Part shown: piece after piece, positions 37,835 through 46,975 of the stretch | Numbering within the stretch: the first letter of the stretch is position 1 | How the letters are laid out: each line of letters begins with the position of its first letter | Origin: CBDDBH01 sp965225625 | Lineage (GTDB): Bacteria; Pseudomonadota; Gammaproteobacteria; JADZEE01 | DNA: 64,000 bases | NCBI GenBank assembly: GCA_965225625.1 | Contig: CBDDBH010000034.1 | Coordinates: 496,001 to 560,000 of the forward strand | Direction of reading: 5' to 3' | Translations under genes and position numbers: made by a program | The notes under the pieces: generated by a model | What the model was told of the DNA's origin: nothing | Seen by the model: only the letters and a program-made list of their open reading frames with translations | The model's database searches: none

Positions 37835-39100
37835 TTGACCAACACGGCCGGAAATTCACGCGTTGTAACCCCCGGATGGTGGGTAGTATTGGCATCAACA
37901 TTCGGCTTGATGGTTTGTAACGGCCCCGTCGTTTTCACTTTTACAGTTTTTATCCCTCCCTTGATTGAGGAATTCGGCTGGGGTCGGGGCGATTTGTCTT
38001 TGTCGCTCTCGTTTCACACGGTCGCAAACGCGATTGCCATGCCCATAGCCGGAATTTTGGTTGACCGCTATGGCGCCCGCCGAATATTGGCTCCCGCAAT
38101 TGCCTTATGGGGTGCCGGCGTCGCCCTGCTGTATCTCATACCGGGAAGCCTTTGGGCTTTTTACGGCGCGTTCGCAATCCTCGGCATTGTCGCGTCTGGA
38201 TCAACACCACTGCCCTACGGCCGTGCTATTTCCAGTTGGTTTGATAAACGACGTGGTCTCGCGCTGGGTATTGCGACTTCGGGCACTGGAATCGGTACTT
38301 TGCTCATGCCGATTTTCGCCAATCGATTGATAGAGACTGCCGGGTGGCGTGCAGCGTTCGGTGGCATCGGCGCGCTCATACTGGCGGTCGGGTTATGTAT
38401 CGTTTTGCCGTTGTTCCGTGATTCGCCCCCTGTAGTGCAGCGCTCCGCGGACGACATTACAGCGCGCGCGGCCGTCGTTGTCCCAGAGGGGTTGACGTGG
38501 TCCGAGGCGTTGCGCGATCGCAACTTCTTATTAATGATTGCGGCGTTTTTCATTATGGCCATCACGGTCTTTGGGACTGCTGCGCACCTGGTGCCGATGA
38601 TGATGGATGCCGGCCTAGAACCGGCGACGGCCGTAATGGCGGTTTCGACGCTCGGGATTTCTCTTCTGGGCGGGCGGATCTGGGCGGGCTATCTGTTGGA
38701 TCACTATTTCGCGCCGTACGTCGCGATCGCGTTTTTTTGTGGCCCAATTATCGGTTGCTTGATTTTCGCCAGTGGAGTGGGGGGCTGGGTTACGTTTGCA
38801 GGTGCTGCCGCGATAGGCGTGGGTATCGGCGCCGAAGTCGACATGATCGCGTATTTCCTCGGTCGTTATTTGGGTCTGCGGGCCTTTGGCGTTCTCTACG
38901 GTGTGCTGTTCGGAGCCTATTTGGTGGGTGGCGGCGTTGGCCCGCCGCTGATGGGCTACGGATACGATGTATTGGGTTCATATGCGAACGTGCTTTATGG
39001 CTTCGCCATATCTACGGCATTCGCTTGCGTACTGTTATCGAGAATGGGCGCTTACCCAACGTCCTTCAACTCGGCCGAGCTTACTCCAGCCACGACATGA
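37835..39100 (+). CDS. MFS transporter, monocarboxylate/OFA-like
   Basis: A 421-residue twelve-helix transporter with a TTG start at 37835; the N-terminal PGWWVVLASTFGLMV helix supports it. The loop 2-3 motif VDRYGARRIL, the PYGRAISSWFDKRRGLALGIATSGTG region of helices 4-5, and a central loop at ~205-225 match the monocarboxylate porter/oxalate-formate branch of MFS. Organic acids are the likely cargo. It closes the amine-oxidation gene run and ends 18 bases before the convergent ABC permease gene. Confidence 0.88.
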   Translation: MTNTAGNSRVVTPGWWVVLASTFGLMVCNGPVVFTFTVFIPPLIEEFGWGRGDLSLSLSFHTVANAIAMPIAGILVDRYGARRILAPAIALWGAGVALLYLIPGSLWAFYGAFAILGIVASGSTPLPYGRAISSWFDKRRGLALGIATSGTGIGTLLMPIFANRLIETAGWRAAFGGIGALILAVGLCIVLPLFRDSPPVVQRSADDITARAAVVVPEGLTWSEALRDRNFLLMIAAFFIMAITVFGTAAHLVPMMMDAGLEPATAVMAVSTLGISLLGGRIWAGYLLDHYFAPYVAIAFFCGPIIGCLIFASGVGGWVTFAGAAAIGVGIGAEVDMIAYFLGRYLGLRAFGVLYGVLFGAYLVGGGVGPPLMGYGYDVLGSYANVLYGFAISTAFACVLLSRMGAYPTSFNSAELTPATT

Positions 39101-39117
39101 AGAAGCACCTGCGCTGG

Positions 39118-40422
39118 TTACTGCGCGAGCCGTCCCTGCCAACGTGTTCGTAACAGCCACAGCACCAGGATTAGATGTGCAGAGGCCACCAGCAGCGAGA
39201 ATCCTGGTTGCGCCATGACCGGTGGTAATACCAGCTTTGCCAGAATTTGTAAGTCGAGCAGCCGTAGTAGTCCCGGCACCAACCAGTACAGCAGTGCGAG
39301 ATAAACAAGCATGGCAAGTTCAGGCCGACGCGCATCCGCCGAGAAAGCGAAATAGTGGAGCAAGGCAACATCGCGGGCTGTTAAAACAATAAGCGGCAGG
39401 GCGAAAGTCCCGAGGTAAACCGATTGCTGCTCTGCAACCGGAACCTGTTCTGCGCTAATCAACAAAGCAATAGCGATGAGCACGGCAATAGTGAGACTGA
39501 CCGACCAGGCGGGCAGCTCTTCAGCCACGCGTCGCCAATTGCGGCGTTGCACGAGCAATTTAATCTGTCTGAAGACAAGCAGGTTTTTGGGATCCCAGAA
39601 CACGGCCACATAAGTAAGCGTCAATGCGGTGCCGAAACATACGCTCAAGACAATGCTTGCAGGCTCCAGCGTGCTACTGGGCTTGGCAAATCCGGCGGCG
39701 TACGCGCCCATGAAGACGGTGAAGCCCGCCCATACCGATGGCGCCGTGCGCACTTGCAGTTCCGAGCACATCAGGCGGTAGGCGCCGACGGTCGTCCACA
39801 ACGCGAAAACAAAAATGGAATACAGCAGAAAATCCGGGAATGCGTATTGTTTGTCATACCACAGGATGTTCTCGCTGAGCGCCTGCCCATTGACCAGCAA
39901 GGTAGCGATGGCGACGAGCGACACGAACGTAACGAAATTTCCGGTTGCAGATTTATTAGCGCCAGGCCGTCTGATCGACAGCAATGCCGACAGCAGCGTT
40001 GAACTGTGGGCGAGCACCGCGGCGCACAAACAGATCGCGGCAATCGTCATACGGCCTGGCAAGTCACCTGGGGAGGCGATGAAAACCAACAAACAGATAG
40101 CCCCGCCGTACCAGCCATAAATAGTGGCGCCTAAAAGCTTACCCCAGGTCATCATCCAGGGGCCCAGCGAGGAAAGCTTTTGAATGTCCCAGGTGTTTTC
40201 GCGGACTTCTTCAAAAATAGATTCCCCAGCCAGGCGAGCTGCCCAAATTACCGTGACTACGAGAAATATCGACAACGCAACGATTTGTATAGCGGTCGCC
40301 GAGTGATCGCTCACCGCATAAACCATCAGCAGTCCTGCCCCCAATATCAAGGGCATGCTGATGAGCTTGTGGGGTGTGATCTCCAACCACAAATTACGAC
40401 GAAACTCAGGATTGAGAATCAC
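39118..40422 (-). CDS. ABC-2-type transporter permease
   Basis: A 434-residue membrane protein with about ten to twelve hydrophobic helices (e.g. LISMPLILGAGLLMVYAVS, LLVNGQALSE, IVLTARDVALLHYF). The N-terminal helix-loop VRENTWDIQKLSSLGPWMM is typical of ABC-2 permeases. It overlaps by four bases with the ATP-binding gene, on the same strand, so the two form one transporter. Direction (export) is expected for this class; the substrate is unknown. Confidence 0.83.
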   Translation of the reverse strand: MILNPEFRRNLWLEITPHKLISMPLILGAGLLMVYAVSDHSATAIQIVALSIFLVVTVIWAARLAGESIFEEVRENTWDIQKLSSLGPWMMTWGKLLGATIYGWYGGAICLLVFIASPGDLPGRMTIAAICLCAAVLAHSSTLLSALLSIRRPGANKSATGNFVTFVSLVAIATLLVNGQALSENILWYDKQYAFPDFLLYSIFVFALWTTVGAYRLMCSELQVRTAPSVWAGFTVFMGAYAAGFAKPSSTLEPASIVLSVCFGTALTLTYVAVFWDPKNLLVFRQIKLLVQRRNWRRVAEELPAWSVSLTIAVLIAIALLISAEQVPVAEQQSVYLGTFALPLIVLTARDVALLHYFAFSADARRPELAMLVYLALLYWLVPGLLRLLDLQILAKLVLPPVMAQPGFSLLVASAHLILVLWLLRTRWQGRLAQ

Positions 40423-41375
40423 TTTTCTAGCTCGCTGCTACGCATGGTGGCAAGGTAGGAATCCTGCAAATTGCGCTGCTCGGGACCGAAGTCGCATACG
40501 GATATGCCGGCATTAAGTAGTGAACGAAGTAGCAGGTGCCGGGTATCAGGATCATCCTCGAGCAGAAATCTGACCTCGTGGCCGCTTGCCTCGATAGCGT
40601 CGACGCTGGGTTGTGCTTTAAGTAGCTCGACAATATCTGCATGTTCGCGCACCGTGCGCAGCCGCATGCGTAGCTTGCTGTCGGCTGCCGCTGTGAGGCT
40701 GCTGTGTTCGACCAGTTTGCCGTCACGTAACACCAGCATGGCCGATGAATATTGTTCCAGTTCGGCGAGTATGTGTGACGATATGAGCAACGTCATGCCT
40801 TGCTCACGCAGGCTGACGAACAACTGCGCAAGTGACGCACGTGCCTCGGGGTCCAGGCCCGACGCAGGCTCGTCGAGGATCACGACTTTGGGCGCATGAA
40901 TAATCGCCTGCGCAATGGCGACCCGCTGGCGCTGCCCGCGCGATAGTTCGCCGGCCGGTTTATCGAGTAAATGCGTAACCGAGAGATTGTCCGCTGCCCG
41001 CTCAACGGCGGTAGCTAATTCTGTCTCCGCTACCCAGTGCGCGGCGCCGGCGTAATACAAGCCCTGGCGAACGGTAAGTCGTGTATACAGACCGAAGAAA
41101 TCAGAAAGGTAGCCGACGCGGCTGTGACAGGCGCGCGGTTGCTCAACGACATCAATTCCATCGATATGGACGCTGCCCGCGAGCGGTCGTTCCAGCGCGG
41201 CCAGGCAGCGTAGCAGGGTGGTCTTACCGGCGCCGTTCGGCCCAACCAATGCGGTGATGGACTCCGCGGGGATCTCGAAATTTACGCAGTCCAGTGCTCG
41301 AATGCCGGGGTATTCGAAGGTCAGATCCTGGACGGTGATCACGATGTTCGAACTATGCGTCGCGCGGACAAGCAT
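40419..41375 (-). CDS. ABC transporter ATP-binding protein
   Basis: A 318-residue ATPase with Walker A GPNGAGKTT, signature LSRGQRQR, Walker B VVILDEPASGLD and the switch His in ISSHILAELE. Homology begins about residue 12; the first ~11 residues are poorly conserved, so a later start is possible. A C-terminal extension (~residues 220-318) is common in export-type ATPases of this class. It partners the permease with which it overlaps. Confidence 0.92.
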   Translation of the reverse strand: MLVRATHSSNIVITVQDLTFEYPGIRALDCVNFEIPAESITALVGPNGAGKTTLLRCLAALERPLAGSVHIDGIDVVEQPRACHSRVGYLSDFFGLYTRLTVRQGLYYAGAAHWVAETELATAVERAADNLSVTHLLDKPAGELSRGQRQRVAIAQAIIHAPKVVILDEPASGLDPEARASLAQLFVSLREQGMTLLISSHILAELEQYSSAMLVLRDGKLVEHSSLTAAADSKLRMRLRTVREHADIVELLKAQPSVDAIEASGHEVRFLLEDDPDTRHLLLRSLLNAGISVCDFGPEQRNLQDSYLATMRSSELEK

Positions 41376-41427
41376 GAGCGTGTTTGCAGGTGCTCATGCC
41401 GATATCGAGATAATTCCAAACAGTAGA

Positions 41428-42543
41428 TTATTTGTTTGATCCCCAGACCTGTCGGGCAACCTGCCCGACCAATTCGAGTTTATCGAACTGCTGCATTTCA
41501 TCCATTGGCGCGCCGCCAACGGTTGTGCCGAATCCGCATTGCGGGCTGAGTGCGAGTTGATCCAGCGACAGGAATCGGCTGGCGTCATCGATGCGGCGAC
41601 CTACCGCATCGGCAGCTTCCAACTCGGGCGATTTCGAGCTTATCAGACCCAGCACGACTGCTTTGGACGATGGCACGAACCGCAACGGTGAAAAATCGCC
41701 GGCCCGGTCCGAATCGAATTCGAGCAGGAAGACATCAACTTCAGTCTCTTGAAACAGACGCTCCGCGACTGGTTCGTATCCACCCGTGCCAATCCAGTGT
41801 CCGCGAAAATTACCCCGGCATAAATGCATCGCCACGGTCATATTGTCAGGACGCGATTCTAATGCGCCGTTAACGGCAGCTATGTAACGCTCTAGCAGCG
41901 CCTGCCAATCCCACCCCCAATCTGCAATTCGTTCGCGGATGACAGGATCGCACAGTAACGCCATCGGCACTTCATCAAGTTGCAGATAGGTGCAACCAAG
42001 CTTCGCCAGCGCGGCGATTTCCTGCTTGTATACCGCCAACAGATCTGACCAGAACTGTTCGATGTCAGGGTACACTTCCGCGTTTATGCCTTCCTGTCCC
42101 CGAAAGAAATGCATCACCGGCGGTGCCGGCAAGGTGATCTTCACGGGCCGCTCGGTAATGTCGCGCATGAAATCAAACTCGTCGGTGCAAATGCCCGAAC
42201 TGCGGTGGATTATCGCCTCGGCATGGGGGACCGGTACCGATATGTTTGCATCATCACCTTCAACAAACTTGAATGAGGTGTCCTTGTGGGTCAATCCGTC
42301 GACGGCATCGACGAAACCCGCAAACCAGGAGCGACGGCGAAACTCTCCATCGGTTACCGCACCAAGTCCCGCGGATTCCTGTCTCTGCACAACCTCGCTA
42401 ATCGCCGTATCCTGCGCCGCGCGAAATTGGGCATCATCGATCTTGCCGCTGGAAAACTCACGATAGGCATTTCTCAGCGCCGCGGGCCGTAACAGACTAC
42501 CAACGTGATCGGCGCGGCAAACCGGATGACCAGGCGATGACAT
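41428..42543 (-). CDS. MetE C-terminal-type (B12-independent methionine synthase family) protein
   Basis: A 371-residue protein covering only the catalytic C-terminal barrel of MetE. Zinc ligands His240 and Cys242 (MHLCRGN), Glu275 (LLEFDS) and Cys336 (LSPQCGFGT) are all present. RADHVGSLLRP at the start is the family opening motif. Short members of this family are often not methionine synthases but methyltransferases acting on other thiols or corrinoids, and the exact reaction is open. It is transcribed alone from the minus strand. Confidence 0.87.
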   Translation of the reverse strand: MSSPGHPVCRADHVGSLLRPAALRNAYREFSSGKIDDAQFRAAQDTAISEVVQRQESAGLGAVTDGEFRRRSWFAGFVDAVDGLTHKDTSFKFVEGDDANISVPVPHAEAIIHRSSGICTDEFDFMRDITERPVKITLPAPPVMHFFRGQEGINAEVYPDIEQFWSDLLAVYKQEIAALAKLGCTYLQLDEVPMALLCDPVIRERIADWGWDWQALLERYIAAVNGALESRPDNMTVAMHLCRGNFRGHWIGTGGYEPVAERLFQETEVDVFLLEFDSDRAGDFSPLRFVPSSKAVVLGLISSKSPELEAADAVGRRIDDASRFLSLDQLALSPQCGFGTTVGGAPMDEMQQFDKLELVGQVARQVWGSNK

Positions 42544-42635
42544 GCGCGCGATACCTCCAGAGAACTTTGCAGCGGCGAGTATAGCGCGGAAATTGCGCGT
42601 CGATCGGGGACCTGGTCACAAACATTTGCACTAAC

Positions 42636-42670
42636 GAAAAACGCCGGTCTTGCTGCCAAGACCGGCGTTT
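42636..42670 (-). terminator. Rho-independent terminator of the TonB-dependent receptor gene
   Basis: A perfect 14-bp stem (42639-42652 with 42657-42670) with a four-base loop starts 19 bases after the receptor stop codon. Read on the minus strand it is followed by a run of T. It is fairly symmetrical, so it may also act for the plus strand. Confidence 0.9.
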
Positions 42671-42688
42671 AACTGGAACGTCAAAAAC

Positions 42689-44983
42689 TCAGTAGCGCAA
42701 GGCGATGGTGCCGCCCCACCAGCGGGGTTTGCCGATGGCCAATTGATTCAGGCCGAAGTTGCCGGTGAAATCGAACGTGTAGGTCACATACTCTTCGTCG
42801 GCGATGTTGTTGACGAAGGTTGCGAGCGTCAAGTGATCGCCAGGACTGGTCCATTGCAGGCGCGCGTTGCCGACGATGAAACTGTCGGCTTTGGAGATCT
42901 CGTAATTCTGGATATCGTAGAACGTGTCGTCCTGATAATTAAAGCTCGCCACCGCCGCCATCGTGCCCTGCAAGCCGAATGGAGTCGCGAATTCGTAACG
43001 CGCCATGCCGCTCAGGGTCAGGTCAGGCGAGGCTACCGTGGTCCGGTCGCGGCGGATGCCGGTTGCGGCCCCGGGAACATCCTTGGCGGTAGAGTCGAGC
43101 ACGGCTGCGTTCAGCATGAAGTCCCAGCGCTCCCACGGACTGGTGAATAGCTCGATTTCAGCCCCGTACATCTCCGCATCAGTGTTGAAGATAATCGTAT
43201 TCAACAGTTCGAAACGCAGGGTCTGATAATCGGTAAAATCATAATAAAAACCGCTGGCGTTGAGCCGCGTCGTGCCGTTGAACATTTCCGCCTTGAAGCC
43301 CAGCTCGTAGGCATGCAAGGTCTCCTCGCTGAACGGAATCAAGCGATCGGGCGGTCGCAGAAATCCAGTTTCATCAACGAAGGTCGCATTAAATCCAGCC
43401 GATTTCGCGCCGCGTGAGAATTTCGCATACACCAACCAGTCGTCATTGGGTCGCCAGTCGAGTTCGATTTGGCCAGTGACGTTAGTCTTGTCATGTTTAG
43501 CGATGTCGCCAACGTTACTGGTGTTGAATACGAACGCGGCATCGGGCGTCGGTCGGGTCGGTGTGATAGGTAGTATTCCCAGACCTGTGAGGCGGGAGAA
43601 AAGTCCCGCCGTCTCAAAGTTCTGGTAGGCCAGCTCTTTGGTTTCTTCGGTATAACGCAGACCGACAATTGCCGTCCAATTAGGCGTGATGTCATATTCG
43701 ACCTGTCCGAACAGTGCCCAGGATTCGGTATCGACATTGCTGTCTACGTTAAAAAATATGGCGCCCGGTATGTCCAGAAAATAATCGCCGTTGACCGCCC
43801 AGTCGAAATAGTAAAATCCGCCGGTCCAGCGCATTCGTTCGGTGTCACCGTTGACGCGCAGCTCCTGCGTAAACTGATCCGTGTTTGCATTAAATGTCGG
43901 GAAGGCGATTGGGTTGGGCCCGGCGTCGGTATCCTCTTCCTGAAATCGTTCGACGTGATCGTAAGCCGTGATGGAAGTCAGGGTTACGCCGGCAACGTCC
44001 CAGATCACCTTGGCAGTCGCTCCGTGTGTTTTGACGAAGACCCTACCGTCGCGATCGTATTCCCCGGCGTGCGGATCACCGTCGGTATCGCGATAGCCGA
44101 ATACATCGCAGCCAGGACAGGTACCGTAGGCATCCACCGTTGGCGACAACACCAGCCGGTCGTCACCGCTTGCGTCGAATACTGTGGCTTGGTGCTGCCA
44201 TGCACCGACCTGGGCTTCGTTTTCAGCACCATGCACGGTACCCAGGATCTCGAAGTCCTCGCGGGGGCGCCACAACAACTGGAATCGTCCCGCCACTGCG
44301 TCGGACTCGTTGTAGTCATCGACACCCGGGAATCGATTCTCGGTGTAGCCGTCGTGCATATTGATAGATGCTGACAGACGGGCGAGCAAGTCCTTGTTTT
44401 TGGTCAGCGCGCCGCTCACGGCGCCTTCGAATTTAACCTGGTCATAACGAGCAAATGTCACGTCCGCATAAGCCTCGAACTCGTCGGTCGGTTTGTTGCT
44501 GATGAAGTGAACGAGTCCGCCAGTAGTGTTACGGCCGTACAGAGTGCCTTGTGGCCCCCGAAGCACCTCGGTGCGTTCCATGTCAAACATCTGAAAATGC
44601 AGGCCGCCTATAGCGCCTCGATAGACGTCATCGACGATCACGCCGACAGGGTTCTCGTTCGCGTCGCCCGCTTCATTTAAGCCCGAGCCACGGATGAAGA
44701 AATTTATTTGACTGGCCTCGGCATTCGGGACGGTATATTGCAATCCTGGGGTCATCGACACGAGGTCAACGCTGTCGGTAAAGCCGAACTCTTTGATTTG
44801 TTCACCCGAAAACGCAGTCACGGAAATACCGACGTCAGACAGTTGCTGTTCGCGTTTCTGCGCGGTGACGATGACCTCCTCGAGAATCGCGGCATTGACG
44901 GGAACAATCAATGCTCCCAGGAGAACCGCGGCAGTGGCAAAGCGCTGGCGGTTGTGGCCAAACTGGTAATGGTAAATCCTCAT
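42689..44983 (-). CDS. TonB-dependent outer-membrane receptor
   Basis: A 764-residue receptor. After the signal peptide (FATAAVLLGALIVPVNA) come a TonB box-like EEVIVTAQKRE and the plug domain (VDLVSMTPGLQ, RGPQGTLYGRNTTGG), then a 22-strand barrel ending in aromatic GGTIALRY. It lacks strong siderophore-specific features; the family type (AQKREQxLSDVxIS) is common for uptake of plant-derived, aromatic or sterol-like compounds in environmental gammaproteobacteria. The start ATG lies four bases behind a 21-G tract (see the separate feature), which replaces a normal ribosome site. A terminator follows at 42636. Confidence 0.92.
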   Translation of the reverse strand: MRIYHYQFGHNRQRFATAAVLLGALIVPVNAAILEEVIVTAQKREQQLSDVGISVTAFSGEQIKEFGFTDSVDLVSMTPGLQYTVPNAEASQINFFIRGSGLNEAGDANENPVGVIVDDVYRGAIGGLHFQMFDMERTEVLRGPQGTLYGRNTTGGLVHFISNKPTDEFEAYADVTFARYDQVKFEGAVSGALTKNKDLLARLSASINMHDGYTENRFPGVDDYNESDAVAGRFQLLWRPREDFEILGTVHGAENEAQVGAWQHQATVFDASGDDRLVLSPTVDAYGTCPGCDVFGYRDTDGDPHAGEYDRDGRVFVKTHGATAKVIWDVAGVTLTSITAYDHVERFQEEDTDAGPNPIAFPTFNANTDQFTQELRVNGDTERMRWTGGFYYFDWAVNGDYFLDIPGAIFFNVDSNVDTESWALFGQVEYDITPNWTAIVGLRYTEETKELAYQNFETAGLFSRLTGLGILPITPTRPTPDAAFVFNTSNVGDIAKHDKTNVTGQIELDWRPNDDWLVYAKFSRGAKSAGFNATFVDETGFLRPPDRLIPFSEETLHAYELGFKAEMFNGTTRLNASGFYYDFTDYQTLRFELLNTIIFNTDAEMYGAEIELFTSPWERWDFMLNAAVLDSTAKDVPGAATGIRRDRTTVASPDLTLSGMARYEFATPFGLQGTMAAVASFNYQDDTFYDIQNYEISKADSFIVGNARLQWTSPGDHLTLATFVNNIADEEYVTYTFDFTGNFGLNQLAIGKPRWWGGTIALRY

Positions 44984-44987
44984 ATCA

Positions 44988-45022
44988 CCCCCCCCCCCCC
45001 CCCCCCCCGGGACGGGCGTCCC
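44988..45022 (-). promoter_or_regulatory. 21-base poly-G tract next to the receptor start codon, with adjoining hairpin
   Basis: On the plus strand bases 44988-45008 are C without interruption. On the minus strand this is 21 G ending four bases (TGAT) before the ATG of the receptor gene. A GGGAC-GGGC-GTCCC hairpin lies directly next to it (45009-45022). A G tract here can serve as, or disturb, the ribosome site, and its length can change by slippage. Confidence 0.75.
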
Positions 45023-45236
45023 GTGTGGACGTCACGCATTTCGTGCTGCATTGCACCATTGCAAGTAACCAGAAAGTGCCGGTGATTAAACCACATTTGG
45101 GCGGTAATGTTAAATTTTTTGTTCAATAAAACATATTTCTTTTAAACAGTTAACTGGGTTATTTAAAGCAAACTTACATCGTCAGTAAGACGCGGGGATC
45201 AGACTGCCGCCGTGTTATCGTGCGCGCGTCAACACT

Positions 45237-46890
45237 ATGAATCCGCTCACACCACCCTCCGTTATATTGCTGGACTGGCATGCGACGCTGGTAAGCACGT
45301 ATGGCGCTATGTATCGCGCTGTCGAGGATATGCTCGCTCAAATCGAGGCTCTCAGCCTGATCGACCAGCTGGTAGGCCCGGCCGCCGGCCGCAGCGTCGA
45401 CGATGCCAAGCTGGTGCAGTATGTGAAACAGCACCGGCGGCTCCCTTCCTTCCAGGCTCAAGCAACAACGGCGTGTCTCCCGTACGGATATCTTCGAGGT
45501 GTTGTTTGGAGACAACGATAGCGCCAAAGCCGCGGCGCACGCTGCCTATAACACCTGTTATCGGCAGCATTACGGCGTCGTGTCACCGACCGAAGAAGGC
45601 ATTAGCGAAGTCGTTGAGAGGCTCAAAAACAGAGGTTTACCGGTCCGGGTGGCAACCAACCGAAACCGGGAATTCTTCTTGAATGAATTGGATTCACTCG
45701 AAGAGGGCGATTGGGATGGATTATTTGACGCTGTCAGCTGCGGCGACGATGTGAAGTGGCCTAAACCGAATCCTGAGGTTTTGATCAATGCCTTGGAGCA
45801 GTTGGACAAGAGTCCGGGACCCGACATTTGGTATGTAGGAGACAGCATGTCGGACACGGCGGCAGCGAAAAAGGCGGGAATTACGAGCGTATTTTACAAC
45901 GGCGCACACTGGGACGACGCCTGGATCCGGCAAATTTTTCCAGGAAACCCGGATTATCCGCACCAGCCCGACGCTGTGGTTGACGACTTCTCGGAACTCG
46001 AGTCCATGGTTGAGTGCTGTCTGGAGAAAGCGGCCAATACCAAATCCTGCAATACACGTGCGGAGCAAATTTTCTCGCGATTTTCCAAATCGTGGACCAA
46101 CAGCGAACATCTTGCTCCGCCAACGATAATTCTGTTCGATTGGCACGCGACCTTGGTCGATACCTTGGGCGCGATGTACCGGGCAATCGACGACGTTTTA
46201 CCGCAGTTGGGCAAACTCGGTCTGGTGGAGCGCCTCATAGAGCCGGCGCAAAGTAAAACGGTGGAAGATGCCAAACTGGTCGAGTATGTGCGGGATCGGC
46301 AACGCCTGCATCCCAAGATAAAGGCCGACCGCAAGATATCTAGAATCGATATCTTCGAAATCTTATTTGGCGACGACATCGAAGCTAAATTGATTGCGCA
46401 TGAATCGTTCAATCAGTGTTATGAACGGCATTGCGGCGAGGTGCAGCCGTTTGAACCCGGTGCCCGCGCGATGCTGGCGCAGTTGCGACACATGCGGATC
46501 CTGATTGGCGTGCTGAGTAATCGCGACCGCGAATTTCTCGACTACGAGCTGCAACTCATCGAAGAGGGTAGCTGGAGTTGGTTGTTCGATACCGTGGTGG
46601 GGGGCGACGACGCCAAGTGGCGCAAACCGGCACCCGATCCCGTGCTCAAGGCGCTGGAAAATCTGGAGGAGTCGGCCAGCGCGGCGTGTTGGTACGTGGG
46701 CGACAGTACCACCGACACAATCTCGGCGAAGCTGGCCGGAGTTACCAGCGTTTTTTACAACGGTGCCAATTGGCAGCCGCACTGGTTGATGAAGATATTC
46801 CCGGGTTCTGAACAACATCCGCATCAACCGGATGCCGTCGTCGATAATTTCGCGGAATTGCTGACTTTGGTGCAAAAGGCCGGCACCTGA
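45237..46890 (+). pseudogene. Tandem two-domain HAD-superfamily protein, one frameshift in domain 1
   Basis: Two homologous HAD hydrolase domains in one protein. Domain 1 starts at ATG 45237 (VILLDWHATLV). Its frame breaks at the CCTTCCTTCC sequence near 45442-45453 and continues as RRVSRTDIFEVLFG in the frame ending at 46890. Domain 2 starts at ~46115 (IILFDWHATLVDT). Both contain WYVGDSxxDTxxAKxAGxTSVFYNGA with the motif IV acids, and motif II-like VATNRNREF / VLSNRDREF. In both, the second Asp of the canonical DxD is His (D-W-H), an unusual active site. A four-base duplication (CCTT) would account for the shift. Confidence 0.82.
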
Positions 46891-46975
46891 CACACTTATT
46901 GGCATGTATGGTGCTGTTTTGGTACGCGTTGCATGGTTGCCGGTAATCGGCGCCTTCATGCAATATGCGAGCTAG

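Noticed and set aside
44988..45008. Scaffold gap or sequencing artefact as sole explanation for the C run
   Set aside because: Not excluded, but the run sits exactly at ribosome-site distance from the receptor start, which favours biology; read-level evidence would be needed to settle it.
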